Made by a program: the position numbers and the translations under genes. From Ashinkailepas kermadecensis (lineage: Eukaryota; Arthropoda; Thecostraca; Neolepadidae), in assembly GCA_034440615.1 (NCBI GenBank), contig JAOTOM010003657.1:46001-110000 (forward strand): 64,000 nucleotides of DNA, read 5' to 3'. The notes under the pieces were generated by a model. The model was not told the origin of the DNA. It searched no databases and saw only the letters and a program-made list of their open reading frames with translations. Below are positions 20,110-31,639 of the stretch, one piece after another (position 1 is the first letter of the stretch; every line of letters begins with the position of its first letter).

Positions 20110-20540
20110 ATAAAGGAAATAGAGTGCAGGTTGATGTCAATTACATGTGTTTTTCTGTATGCATAAAAACACATACGCATGTATATATATATATCGATAT
20201 TTCAGATTTCGCAAAATTTACTTAGAGAGGAGGTAGGGGCAAGACCTTGCCCCTGACCTCGACATAGTTATAGTGCTGCCGCCATATACTGGCTGTGCAG
20301 TGTGCACTGCAGAGCCAGTCGGCTTCCATTGAGGCCATGGCCGGCGGTGGCATGCTGCTACTGGGGCTCACTATGTGTGCGGCTGGCGTCTTACGACCGT
20401 GACGGGGCTGCACGTCAATCATCACAGCTACGTCTGCTCCTCGCCGACCGACGCTCGCCTCCCCGACCTCTGCCCCCCCCCCTCCCCAGTCCTCATCAAT
20501 GACCTGTCGGGGAGCCACGCTCACGTGCTGCCAATTGTGC
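20110..20540. other. No gene recognised
   Basis: Short frames only, on both strands. The GC-rich part (20330-20520) contains no recognised domain. Confidence 0.4.
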
Positions 20541-20544
20541 GGCG

Positions 20545-20672
20545 GGGCAGAGTTGTAGGTGCTGGCATTGGTGAAGCGGGACAGAGTTGTAAGTATTGGC
20601 AATGGTGTGGATGGGCAGAGTTGTAAGTGCTGGTAATGGTGTTGCCCGGCAGAGTTGTAAGTGCTGGCAGGC
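20545..20672 (+). repeat. Short imperfect minisatellite, ~36-bp unit
   Basis: GGGCAGAGTTGTAAGTGCTGG-like phrases recur four times (about 20545, 20580, 20615 and 20650). Confidence 0.7.
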
Positions 20673-20734
20673 ACTCTGCAGGAGCTCAATTAGTCAACTC
20701 GATTCCAGCGAACAGCGCTGTCGCCTGCCCAACT

Positions 20735-21228
20735 GCACCGGTGACTGTCTGATACGGTGGCTGGGAGAAGTCCGACTGCACCGGTGACTGTCTGGAGATA
20801 CGGTGGCTGGGAGAAGTCCGACTGCACCGGTGACTGTCTGGAGATACGGTGGCTGGGAGAAGTCCGACTGCACCGGTGACTGTCTGGAGATACGGTGGCT
20901 GGGAGAAGTCCGACTGCACCGGTGACTGTCTGGAGTACGGTGGCTGGGAGGATCACGTGACTTCTGGAGATACGGTGGCTGGGAGAAGTCCGACTGCACC
21001 GGTGACTGTCTGGAGATACGGTGGCTGGGAGAAGTCCGACTGCACCGGTGACTGTCTGGAGATACGGTGGCTGGGAGAAGTCCGACTGCACCGGTGACTG
21101 TCTGGAGATACGGTGGCTGGGAGAAGTCCGACTGCACCGGTGACTGTCTGGAGATACGGTGGCTGGGAGAAGTCCGACTGCACCGGTGACTGTCTGGAGA
21201 TACGGTGGCTGGGAGAAGTCCGACCGGC
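20735..21228 (+). repeat. 46-bp minisatellite, about 11 copies
   Basis: Unit phrases GAAGTCCGACTGCACCGGTG and ACTGTCTGGAGATACGGTGG alternate with very little variation; one shortened unit near 20936-20972 carries GATCACGTGACTT instead. The 46-bp period is not a multiple of three and the unit lacks stops on the minus strand, so long minus-strand frames there are artefacts. Confidence 0.95.
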
Positions 21229-21603
21229 CGGAAGAGGCCTGGCATGTTGACCCGTTAGGAAGAGGCAATATCTGCCTGGCCAGTAACCAGTCGCGGTTTT
21301 CAAGGGTACGCAAGGTAAACATTGTTTGCCCATACGTGTAGGATTGTCATATTTAACAAACATTTTAAAAAAAAGTAAAAACGACTCCACATAAAACCGA
21401 AATACATTAACACCAGGAGGAAATTATATCCTTTTTATCCTGGGCCACCGTTTATCCATAAAAGTGAACGCAAGCACAATGCAAGTCTTGCTCCAATTTC
21501 CACCAGTACCTGATTTAATGTTTAGTAAAACAGCAGCTAGCCAGAGTTGGACTGAGCCGGAGGAGGGTGGCGTCTCCGATAGGTGTGCTTGCGTGAAAAT
21601 GAA

Positions 21604-21608
<5 letters not shown>

Positions 21609-21640
<32 letters not shown>
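21609..21640. repeat. (TG)n microsatellite
   Basis: Uninterrupted TG dinucleotide run. Confidence 0.95.
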
Positions 21641-21644
<4 letters not shown>

Positions 21645-21647
<3 letters not shown>

Positions 21648-22088
21648 CCAGATGTGGGGAGGCAGGACATCGTGTCCACTTAGTTCTGATCTGCTTGGTT
21701 CTGTTCTGCTGACACCGCTTGGTGCTGCTCAGACGTGCACGTAGGTACTCAGGCGTACATGTAGGTATTCAGGCGTGCACCAGGGAATTCAGACATGTGC
21801 TTGAACAATAATGGTCTGAAAAAAGTGATATATAGCGAACTTCGTAAACATAAAAAGCCTTTCATTTCCCCGAACCATGGTACGTGAGGTAAAGCGAAGC
21901 GCGCACAATTGCCTAATATGCATTGGCATCATATTCCTATTTTGCTTCCAGATCCCCTTCCTTGGCGGGAAATTAGCTGCTCAATGCCCAGTTTGTGTGG
22001 CTGTGTTGAAGATGTGAGGTGGGATGGGTAGTGCGTCAAGTGGGGCCCAAGCCACGTCGGGTGTCGGCATCCAACCCGGAAATTAGCC

Positions 22089-22152
<64 letters not shown>

Positions 22153-22685
22153 AAGTGGTTAAGGGGGGAGTGATGCAACCCTGGACATTATCGATGACCC
22201 AGGAACATTTCGAGTATGTTGTGTATGTTGCAGGAAGGAGGGACCGGCGTGGAGAACGTCATCGGGAATTTGTATCGAGGTAGCGGCGGCAGTGCCGGTG
22301 TGGATTCAGAACCGCTTTCAGGATTGTGTGGCACAACGAGATGCCAATTCACGGACGTCACCGGGGGTGTTCTTGAGGATGTGGTGGAGGCTCTTTCACA
22401 TACCACGCAATTAAGCAACGTGATACATTGAATGTTCCACGTAACCTAATATGCTCCCAGTAAATAGACCTATTGGTGTGCTGGCTCTGCTGAAGGGTAT
22501 CAATTTCTGAAGATCAATCGGAAACCCACACAAGAAGAGCAATGGCAGGAACGAAATTGGTCTGTTTGCGAAGCGACGATATGATACCATGCAAAAATGA
22601 TATAATTGGGAATCCCGCCTCCCCCACCTCCTCCCCCACCTCCTTCCCCATTGTACTAAATCGACACCCATGGGTGAGGGGCACG
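21645..22685. other. No gene recognised; contains a (TA)n microsatellite at 22089-22150
   Basis: An uninterrupted TA run of about 31 dinucleotides occupies 22089-22150. The remainder has short frames without recognisable domains. Confidence 0.6.
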
Positions 22686-22689
22686 AGCG

Positions 22690-23380
22690 GCGAGTTGTAT
22701 CCTTTTGTGGGGGCCATGGCCCCACCAATGTTGATCTTGGCCCCCCCAATGTTGATTTGGGCCCCCCAATAACCCATGCTCTTTTTATGCTGATAAAAAA
22801 GTTAAAGGAAAAAATAACAAAAAAACACCATGGCCATGGCACATATAAAATGCAGTTCATGTTAGCCAGCACATTTTGTACTGAAAAGAAACAGATTTGG
22901 ATTAGATAGTGGGCTGACTCTCCACCTTTTGCTACAAAATTCAAAATTGAGTGAAAAAACAACAACAAAATAGCTGGATTTCCCTCCCCTGTGGAAGGAC
23001 AACTTACATCATACAATGTTGCGAATAGTTGATGGTAATCAGGGGCGTCGAGTTGTATCCTTTTGTGGGGGCCATGCCCACCAATGTTGATCTTGGCCCC
23101 CTCAATGTTGATTTGCCCCCCCCCCCAATAACCTATGCTATTTTTATGCTGAGAAGAAAGTTAAAGGAAAAAAAAGAAAAAAAAACATGTTACAAAACTT
23201 AGTTGATGCCAATCAGCACATTTTGTACTGAAATGAAACAGATTTTAATTGGATAGTGAATTGACCCTCCACCTTTTGCTGCTAAATTGAAAATATTGTG
23301 GAAAAACAAAGGAGTTGGAACTCCCTCCACTTTGCAAGCACAATTTACATCATAAAATGTCGAGATTATCTGACGATGAT
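22690..23380 (+). repeat. Tandem duplication, two ~345-bp units
   Basis: GTTGTATCCTTTTGTGGGGG, the ACCAATGTTGATCTTGGCCC block, the GTTAAAGGAAAAAA block and the CCTCCACCTTTTGCT block appear in the same order from 22693 and again from 23050. Copies differ by point changes and by the length of C- and A-runs. Confidence 0.85.
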
Positions 23381-23384
23381 GCAT

Positions 23385-24355
23385 TGTAAACCATATTGTC
23401 TGAAAAATCTGCAAAGCCACTAGACAACAATTAACAATGTCATAATTATGCTTCCACACATGACCAATGGCAAAAGCACATGCATATGGAGCTTGAACTG
23501 GATTCATTCCATTCAATTTCCAGTAATTGTCAAACTTGCACACAATCCAGTCCTGTCAACAACATTCTGTTTTCATTGAGATTGTGGATACACAAACTAT
23601 ATTTATTTTCAGCAGTCAACCCATCGCACTATAAGCTTGATATTCACCTAGGTACCCACCTATATCCCAATGACAATTAGCATATATTCAATATTGAAAA
23701 GCAGCACCCCAGTCTCGACCTGCACCAAGAGCCACATGTGAGCCAAATATCTGCCAGCTTATGATACCATGCAATACAAAAGTAATCAAGAAGCTGCATG
23801 CACACGGTATTATAATTCATATTCTTGAAGAAATTAATAGGAAGGTACTACTAAGCCGTAGCTTCCAAGACTTTCTAAACGAACCTTGCAAGCAAGGCAT
23901 ATAATCAGGTATAGTCATTAGATGATTTGAACGCTTCGGACTGATTGATCCTGACGTCACCAGTTCGATGTAGCCCCATTCCTATGCTGTACAGGGAGCT
24001 GTTGCGATTTCCGAAAAAAAACATATCGGATTATATTACGCCAATTCGCATGATTCTGGCACTGAAAGAGGGATCGCTTCGCTTTCTTTCACCAATCTAT
24101 CTACCACTTTTGCTCCAGCCATCGAAACTATCGTGGTATATAGCGTCAACGTTTTCTTGCACACTGTCCAACCCGCATCCCAAACTTCGGGGGCGGTTAC
24201 GCCTAGCCGTGTGGCGCAGAGGTATGAACTCAAACTCGAGATCCAGAGGTGGGGGTTCCTATCTCTCCAATAACTTTGCTTTTTCAATCGCATTATTTTG
24301 CATTTTTAAATTAGGTCGGAACCTTACTGCGTGTCATCACGCATATTGAGCACGC
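23385..24355. other. No gene recognised; weak tRNA-like segment at 24205-24272
   Basis: Short frames only. At 24205-24272 an A box (TGGCGCAGAGG) is followed at tRNA spacing by a damaged B box (GGGTTCCTATC), suggesting a decayed SINE head. Confidence 0.4.
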
Positions 24356-24422
24356 CAACTGCCACCGGCGGATCCAAGGAGGGGCCATTCCGGCCATGCC
24401 CCCCACCGGGAAGCGCTTAACA

Positions 24423-25712
24423 GGGGGGGGGGGACATAGTGTCTTTTGCCCCCCCCCCCCCGAAACCAACAGAAGTCAACTAAATTAAAATGCAGTAACT
24501 TTTGCCGAGGTAACAAAATAGCGTCTGGATGAAAGAATCTCTAATTTTGAAGGATTTAAAAAAAAAGAAGTTGTTTGGAAGCCAGCATAGTAGCATAGTA
24601 GATTCCGACACACATCGAGGGTTCCATGCTGCTCAAGTTCTGCTTACAGCAAGAGTTGACAAATCGGATCCGCCAGTGTCCACGTGCACGAACGTTGACG
24701 TGGTACAAGACGTTGAACGTGAGCGTGAACGTTTTGGTAAATAAGAACAAAAATCCGGTAACATAGAAACGGTGGATGTAGGCTGGGCCCCCTGCACAGG
24801 AAATCATGTTGTCAATTATGATTTTTTTTTAAATGAAATTTTTATTATTATTTTTAAAATGGGCCCCTTTGCCAAATAGTGGTCGAAATCCGGTGCTTTC
24901 AACCAAAACACGTGGGAGAATGGGCATCCTCAAAATCCGTTCGACCCCTCCCCTGATGCAATTCCTAGGTACGCCACTGGGGGAGGGGCTGCCGCCGAAA
25001 ACCGAAAGTTGTCCCCCCCCCCCCAACCGGTGGGTTAGATCCGCCAGTGCTAACTGCAACCTTAATCCTTGGCAACGCGGTACATAGTTTATGGCGGTTT
25101 CACTGGCGGATCTAGCCCACCGGTTTTTTTGGGGGGGAGGGGGGCAACTTTCGGTTTTCGGCGTCAGCCCCCGCCCCTCCCCAGTGGCGTACCTAGGAAT
25201 TGCATCAGGGGAGGAGTCGAACGGATTTGGAGGGTGCCCATTCTCCCACAATTTTTTTTTTTTAATCACCGGACTTCGACCACTATTTGGCAAAGGGGCA
25301 CATTTTAAAAGAATAATAATTAAAATTAAATAATAATTGACAACATAATTTCCTGTGTAGGAGCCCCAGCCTACCTCCACCTTTCCTATGTTACCGGATT
25401 TGTGTTCTTGTTTACCAAAACGTTCACGTTCACGTTCAACGTCTTGTACGACGTCAACGTTCGTGTACACTGGCGGATCAGATTTTGTCAACTCTTGCTG
25501 TAAGCAGAACTTGAGCAGCATGGAACCCTCGATGGGTCAGAATCTACTATACTACCATACTGGCTTCCAAACAATTTTTTTTAATCCTTCAAAATTGGAT
25601 ATTCTTTCATCCAGACGCTATTTTTAACATCGGCAAAGGTTACTGAATTTTAATTTAGTTGACTTCTGTTGGTTTCGGGGGGCCAAAAGACACTAGGCCC
25701 CCCCTTTAACAC
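24423..25712. repeat. Large inverted repeat, ~620-bp arms with a 51-bp spacer
   Basis: The left arm (24423-25049) is the near-exact reverse complement of the right arm (25101-25712). Matching landmarks from outside in are TTTCGGGG/CCCCGAAA, AGTTGACTTCTGTTGG, the exon-like GCTGCTCAAGTTCTGCTTAC, GTTCACGTTC, CCTAGGTACGCCACTGG, and CACTGGCGGATC at the centre. No transposase is encoded. It resembles a foldback-type element or an inverted duplication of a non-autonomous element. Confidence 0.88.
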
Positions 25713-26690
25713 GCGCCCTGGAGGGCCTCTGAGAATTACGCGCACTGGAGGGGGGCGGATTCCGCCCCCCCTAAGATCTCGGCTCCGAGTAAAGCTGGGG
25801 GAACGAAATTCACAGGGTGGATGGGCACGGTAGTGAACTCTATCGTGTGCAATTTTCGTGATCTTAGGTCAATATCTTCAAGGTCAAATGAGGTCAGATT
25901 GGCAAAATTTTCCCGTTTTGCGTGGCTTGGCTTGTCATCGTTATGGATCGCTGTGATTGTGTTTAAATGCTCAAAAATGGGCATCAATGATGTTTTGGAC
26001 ATTACTAATGATGCAATGCAGATGCTAGACCCAACATTTGACCTCAGGTCACCTATATAGCACCACTTTATCAGGTCAGTTACCTCTTCCAGTTACCGGA
26101 ACCGGCCGCCCGCCCGACTGCTCCGTCGGGCAGCTCGGAGCAATCGGCTTCGTGAAGAAGGGAGTGAAGTACATGAATAAAGTATGGAAAGGCAATGACA
26201 AACAGTACAAATGACAACCAGTAGTGCATTTATGGCAGCATTCCAGTTGATCAAGTTTGGTTCCATTAACCTGTCATGAACTTGACCTGACTTGACCTTG
26301 GTGACCTAACATGACCTTGAAACTATACAGCATATCAATATGCATCAAACAAGTCGCTAGTGTTGCCTAGAACACTTCCCTTTTGTCAGTATACTGGAAG
26401 CGCATCAGCGCCGATTTTGTGGTCTGGCGCTATATCATTTTTTGACTTTAGCGGCGCCTAACTTGAAAAATTTTCGGCCGATTTCCATTTTTCTTGCTTT
26501 AAACGACGCGCCGTCCATTTCTAAGCAGGTACACCGAAAATCGCGTATATCGACCGGTAAAATCTGCAGTAATTTGCGAAAAACCGGAAGGGTGGGCGGA
26601 TTTCGCCCCCCTCCAGTGCGCGTGTTAAGCGCTTCGGGGGGGGCATGGCCGGAATGGTCCCTCCCTGGATCCGCCAGTGGGCGCTTTACC
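25713..26690 (-). mobile_element. Non-autonomous DNA transposon, copy B
   Basis: Read from 26690 leftwards it begins CACTGGCGGATCCAGGGAGG and then repeats the blocks of copy A at 11855-12600, including GGTCGATATACGCGATTT, GTACCTGCTTAGAAATGGAC, GAAGCCGATTGC and CACCTATATAG..GAGGTC phrases. Its terminal block (GGATCCAGGGAGGGACCATT) also occurs in opposite orientation at 24364-24420, so the inverted repeat and copy B may together be one composite element from 24360 to 26690. Confidence 0.65.
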
Positions 26691-26699
26691 GAGGCTTGT

Positions 26700-27470
26700 T
26701 TACTGACACACCCGAGCAGAAATCGGGCATATTCCAAATTCGATGGAGAAATTCGGCGCAGCCTGGCAATCGCGCAGCCTCGTGACGTCACAGCTCAGAA
26801 AAATGGGCCTATGGCGACTGCAGAAGTGACAACCACCTGCTTGTAAGTTATACAAGGTCAAAGCCCATCACCAAATGTGTCTGGAGAGACTTGATAGACA
26901 CTAGCGCGCATGAAATGCCACAAATCGTGACGGACATTCCTCACAACATCCAAAATCGTAACATCCAAAGAAAAAAAGTCTAGTTACAGAAATCCCAGCA
27001 CCTCAAGTGTAAATTTTCGGTTGCTGTCGACAAATATGACGGAGGTGAGACATTTGTGGTGCAATTGCGCGCAGTGTTTATTCCGGAGGCCAATCTCATG
27101 TGCCGTCGTACTGATTAGTATTTGTACTTCATACCTTCTGATGTATCTTTAGATTGGTGTGATTTGAAACAGTGAATAAATAGCTTGCTGATATTTAATT
27201 CCCAAAGGAACAGTACTTGAAGAACTTGGAAGGTAAGCTTGACCATGTCCAGTCCATGCATTTTTCTGATTTGTGCTCAGGGTTTCTATGTTAATACCAC
27301 ATACCTACCATGTTTGCCTTCAGGAAGAGCTGTTTTCAGTTTACTTTTATTAATATTTTAATTCCATTGCTCTTCGTGCTTTTCTCCCCAGGATTGGGGA
27401 ACCTAGTGTAGCATTTCCGTCCAGCGGTTGGCATACCTTTTGGTAAATGCACAGCTTAAGGTAAATTCTG
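26700..27470. other. No gene recognised
   Basis: Only short frames; nothing resembling an exon with flanking splice sites could be supported. Confidence 0.4.
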
Positions 27471-27479
27471 ATTTCTTGA

Positions 27480-29260
27480 TTTTTTTAATGCAATGTTTAG
27501 GAATGTGATGAACATGATGTGACCACACATTTTGGTAAATTTGTGTTTTAAGGTGTTTTATGAATTCGTGGAATGTATCATTTCATTGCAATGTTTATGA
27601 ATGTGACTCAGATGATCGGACCACTCATTTTCTGTACAAATGCCTACATTTCAGGTTGTGAGCAAAATAACACCAAATGGCCTTGAATTAGGTGATATTG
27701 GGTAAAATAAATTTTTGTTTTAATATAAAAGAAATGCAACATAGCCTAACCTAACCTAGCCTAACCTCTGTTTGGAGAAAATCAAAACAAACAAATCAAG
27801 TTTTAAAAATTTCACGCAATATATTAAGAACAAAAAAACCTAAACAAACCTAACCTAATCTATCATAGGCTGCTTTTGAAGAAAAAGCTCCATTTCTTTT
27901 AAATTTTGGAACAATTTTTGCAAAAAATGTCCAACTTAAAAAACCTTACATGTGTAAAAACTTGTCTTGCTGCCACCTTAACGCACAATAATTCTGGTTA
28001 GGTTAGTTTAGGTTGGGTTAGGTTTTCATTTGTAAAATTCCAAGGAAATAAATTGCTTGATATTTTCCAATTTTGTTTTTAAAATTGTTTTTTCCAAAGT
28101 CAGTTTAGGCTAGGTTAGGTTAGGTTATGTTGTATTTTTAATGTATTTCTTTGTATGCTATGTTACCTAACTCAAAGCACGTTTTTTAATGTTATTTTGT
28201 TCACAACCTGGAAATTAAGCATTTGCACAGAAAACGAGTGGTGCTTAGTGACATCTTAGTGATATTCATAAACATTGCATTGAAAATTTACTTTAAAAAA
28301 TATTAGTAAAACACCTAAAAACACAAATTGAGTGGCCTTTCCTCTGCAAATCCATGCTTTTCAATTGGGAGTAAAATATCACCAAAAAAGGGCGTGGAGT
28401 TAGGTATTATAGCATAAAAATAATGTTCAAGATGTAAGATAACCTAACCCAAGCTAGTCCAACTTCCCATACATGAAATTAATTGTTTTTAATTGAAATT
28501 TTGGAGGCATTTTCCGAAATATTTTCAACTTAAAAAACCTAACCTAAGCTAGCCTGAATGTATATTTTATTCGTATAAAAATCATTAAAAAAAAATTATT
28601 TCCCAACAAATGATTTTTTTCCAACTTACAACAAAAGCCTAGCCTAACCTAACAAACCTAACCCCTTTGTATGCTTCATGGAGGTAAAATGTGTGTAAAA
28701 CTTGTCTTGTGGTTACCTTAAACTGCGATAATACCTGACTTTTTGGGTAATTTTTCAGCTCATGGTAATCTCTGACTTCTTTTAATTTCTTTTTTTAATG
28801 CAGTGTTTATTCATGTGCTGAACATGATGTAACCGCTCGTTTCCTCTGCAGATGCACACTTTTCAATTGTGAGGAAAAATAACACCCAGAAAGAGGCTTG
28901 GATTTGAGTAATATAGGATAAAAATAATGTTCAGATTATAAAAAGATGTAACGTAACAACCTAATCTAACCTAGCCTAGCCTTCCATGCAATAAATGTTT
29001 TTTTTAATGCCAAATTTTCAAACAATTTTTTTTTGTTCTCAAACATTTTCAACTTAAAAGCCTAACATAACCTAATCTAGCTTGACCCGTTTTTGAAGAA
29101 AAATCCTCTTTTTTGTAATTTACTAACCTACAACAAAAGCCTAGCCTAACGTAACTAGGCCAAACCTAGCGCCTTTGAATGATTCGTGGAGGTAAAATGG
29201 GTGTAAAACCTGTCGTGTGGTTACCTTAAACTGCAATAATACCTCTTTGTGTGCTACCTG
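27480..29260. repeat. Diverged ~500-bp tandem repeats rich in CCTAA/TTAGG motifs
   Basis: Landmarks such as AATGCAGTGTTTAT, TTTCCTCTGCAGATGCACAC, AAAATAATGTTCAGAT and GGTTACCTTAAACTGC recur at intervals of roughly 500-600 bp, with clusters of CCTAACCTAACCTAG and, in the other sense, GGTTAGGTTAGGTT. The motif equals the arthropod telomere repeat but is interspersed and short, so this is not a telomere. Parts resemble the 3.1-4.0 kb intronic repeat. Confidence 0.65.
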
Positions 29261-29295
29261 GTGCACGTTATGAACCTCCGTCTGCATGCTGCATG

Positions 29296-29356
29296 ATGGG
29301 CGCAAAATGACCACAGCAGTCGACGTGGCCTAAAGCCCAAATAACTAACTAACTAA
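29296..29356 (+). mobile_element. 61-bp tail-only mini-retroposon with perfect 14-bp TSD
   Basis: Starts ATGGGCGCAAAATGACC, continues CAGTCGACGTGGCC and TAAAGCCC, and ends AATAACTAACTAACTAA. Flanked by CTGCATGCTGCATG at 29282-29295 and again at 29357-29370. The 5' end coincides with that of the copy at 13065, which argues for a defined unit rather than random truncation. Confidence 0.8.
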
Positions 29357-29947
29357 CTGCATGCTGCATGGGAGCATTCCACTTATTGCTTCACAAAGAA
29401 TTATAACATGTTGAAAGTACTATATTTTCAGGTATGAAATCCTGTGCTGATAACATTTTCTGAGTGATACATTTGCAGATCAGATCTACATCACTTGTGT
29501 TAATAAATATGATAAATTCATAGAAATACATACATGCACCGGTTTGTGGACAAAAAGTTATTCTGATGATTTCTAATGTATTGGAAAATTACAAATTTTC
29601 ATGATAGAAGTAGGCAAAGGTAAAGTACTTACATCTGAATAGGTGGTCAGTTCACTAACAAGAGAGCAAATTCACTCAAATAGCATTAAAAACACCAGGT
29701 GGCCCACTCTTTTTGGAAGTTTAAAATCGATGACAGTGCTTTCTTGAATCTTGTTTAAAGCACATAAAGGAAATGTATTGCTGACACTTGTAAGGAACTG
29801 ATGTGTGTAACGTTTAATTAACATTTATAATGTACCGGTGTTTGCACATAAAATAAAGCTCACTATTCTAAATAGCATGGGAAGTATGATGCCATATATC
29901 ATGGCTAATTTATGTGCAAAATGTTGTGCAGCAGATTCCCTGCATTG

Positions 29948-29998
29948 TTACTTAGTTATTTGGGCTTCAGGGCACATCGACCATATTAATCATATAGC
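29948..29998 (-). mobile_element. ~51-bp tail-only mini-retroposon, minus strand, with 11-bp TSD
   Basis: On the minus strand it reads GCTATATGATTAATATGGTC, then GATGTGCCCTGAAGCCC and AAATAACTAAGTAA. It is flanked by TCCCTGCATTG at 29937-29947 and 29999-30009. The first bases of the module (ATGGGC) are missing or absorbed by the duplication. Confidence 0.7.
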
Positions 29999-30009
29999 TC
30001 CCTGCATTG

Positions 30010-30585
30010 ATGTTAACTGATATATCAGGATGTTTCCAAATTCACTTATGAGTGAACTCATACCATTCCCACTGGGGTATAAAAGCTACATCGTAACATT
30101 GCTCCTACAATGCATATCACAGAAACCCATCTCGATTGTCCTACTCACTCAGAACACCATAAAAAGTCAATTCATGAAAATGTTACTTCATCCACTGTAT
30201 TGTTAATGTAAACAGAAGTCTTTTGAACCACATGTTATGTCCTTCACAGTGTTGCTCCATCCACCTCCAACTCCAGCCCTGACCAAACTTCAGGAGCGCA
30301 TCCATCTCCAAAGCAGCCTGTGGAAGAACGTATGCATTGCAGCATAACTACTGTGATCTGAATTCCATGGTACCCCTCAGGGGTACAATGGAATTCATAT
30401 AAGGCAACAGTGTTGCCTTATAATCCATCCTTGCTGATCCACGTAGCAAATGTTTGACTTTCCTCAAACTGTCTGGAGAACTGGTGAGTTGAAATCACAT
30501 GTCAGTGATGAAACAGATGAATTATTCCTGGATTCTTATGTTGCATCATTGCATGGCATAGTGACATACCGAATGGGGAGGGGGA
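30010..30585. other. No gene recognised
   Basis: Short frames only. A local inverted pair around GGTACCCCTCAGGGGTAC at 30370-30387 forms a small palindrome. Confidence 0.4.
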
Positions 30586-30589
30586 ATTG

Positions 30590-31560
30590 TGGGCAGTTCC
30601 CTCCCTCCCTGACAGGTTTTGGGGCCCCAAAGAATCCGCCGAGCTCAGGAAAAAAAGCGCCATGCTCCCTAAAAATCCCACTCCGTCCACCAAAAATCGC
30701 ACCGGGGCTCAGAAAAATCACATTGGGGACCCCCAAAAGTAGCGCAGGGGCCCCTGATAATATCGCTGGAGCCTCAAACGTTTGCACCTGGGCCCCTGAA
30801 AATCACGCTGGGGCCGCAAAAAAGTCGTGCCAGGGTTTAAGAAAATCACGATGGGGGCCACAAACGGTCGGTCCGGGGCCTCCTGAAAATCACGCTGACA
30901 CTGGGGGTACTAAGAATTCTAACCCAGACCCCTGAAAATCACGCTAGAGGCATGACAGGTCCCACCGGGCTCCAAAAGTCTCGTTGAGATCACCCAACAA
31001 ATGAAGCCGGGGAAATGAAAAACAGTCCAGACACGGAAAATAAATCTGGGATCTCAACAATGGCTCCAAAAGCCCACAAAACTTGTTGGGCCCCCAAAAA
31101 CGTGTCGTAGCCACCAAAACTCGCGCAAGGGATCCCAACAAGTGACCACGGGGCCCAACAAATCGGACTTTGATCAAAACAATTTCACGCCGCTTCTCTT
31201 GAAAATCTCACTGGGGCCAAAACGTCGCGCCGGAGCTCCACAAGTTGCAGCTGGCTTCCCAACAACCAATATATACCCGGAATGTCACCCTGCGGACACA
31301 AAAATTGCGTCAAGGATCCACAAAATAAGAAGTCGGACGCCGGAAAAGAATCCTGTTGAGGCACCAAAAAAAAACGCACCAAGAGCCCGAAACCGGGGTC
31401 CAAAAAAACCGGGATCCAAAAATATCCTGCAGGGGCTTACAAAAAACATACTTCACCACAAAAACCACAAGGGGACTCTATCGATTCGACCAGAGCATCA
31501 GAAAATTCAGAATGGGTTCCGAAAGAAAATTATCCGAAGGGCCTTTCTACTCTCGATCGT
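30590..31560. repeat. Degenerate ~27-bp quasi-repeat array (GGGGCCCC..GAAAATCACGCT)
   Basis: About 35 loosely similar phrases of the form 'GGGGCCC(C) + AAAATCACGCT/AAAGTCGTGC' occur with irregular spacing around 24-30 bp. No two neighbours are identical, unlike the clean minisatellites elsewhere in the window. The 161- and 162-residue frames crossing it follow the repeat and show no domain. Confidence 0.7.
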
Positions 31561-31639
31561 GCAATCTGCGGAAAAAAAACACGTTGAGCAGCCGCAGTGG
31601 CGTACTAAAGGTAAAAATGCCCCTCCCTAATGTTACGCA

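Noticed and set aside
20690..21390. Overlapping minus-strand frames of 145-210 residues
   Set aside because: All are readings of the 46-bp minisatellite in different phases.
27700..29200. Chromosome-end telomeric array
   Set aside because: TTAGG motifs are short, degenerate and occur in both orientations within a longer repeat, with ordinary sequence on both sides.
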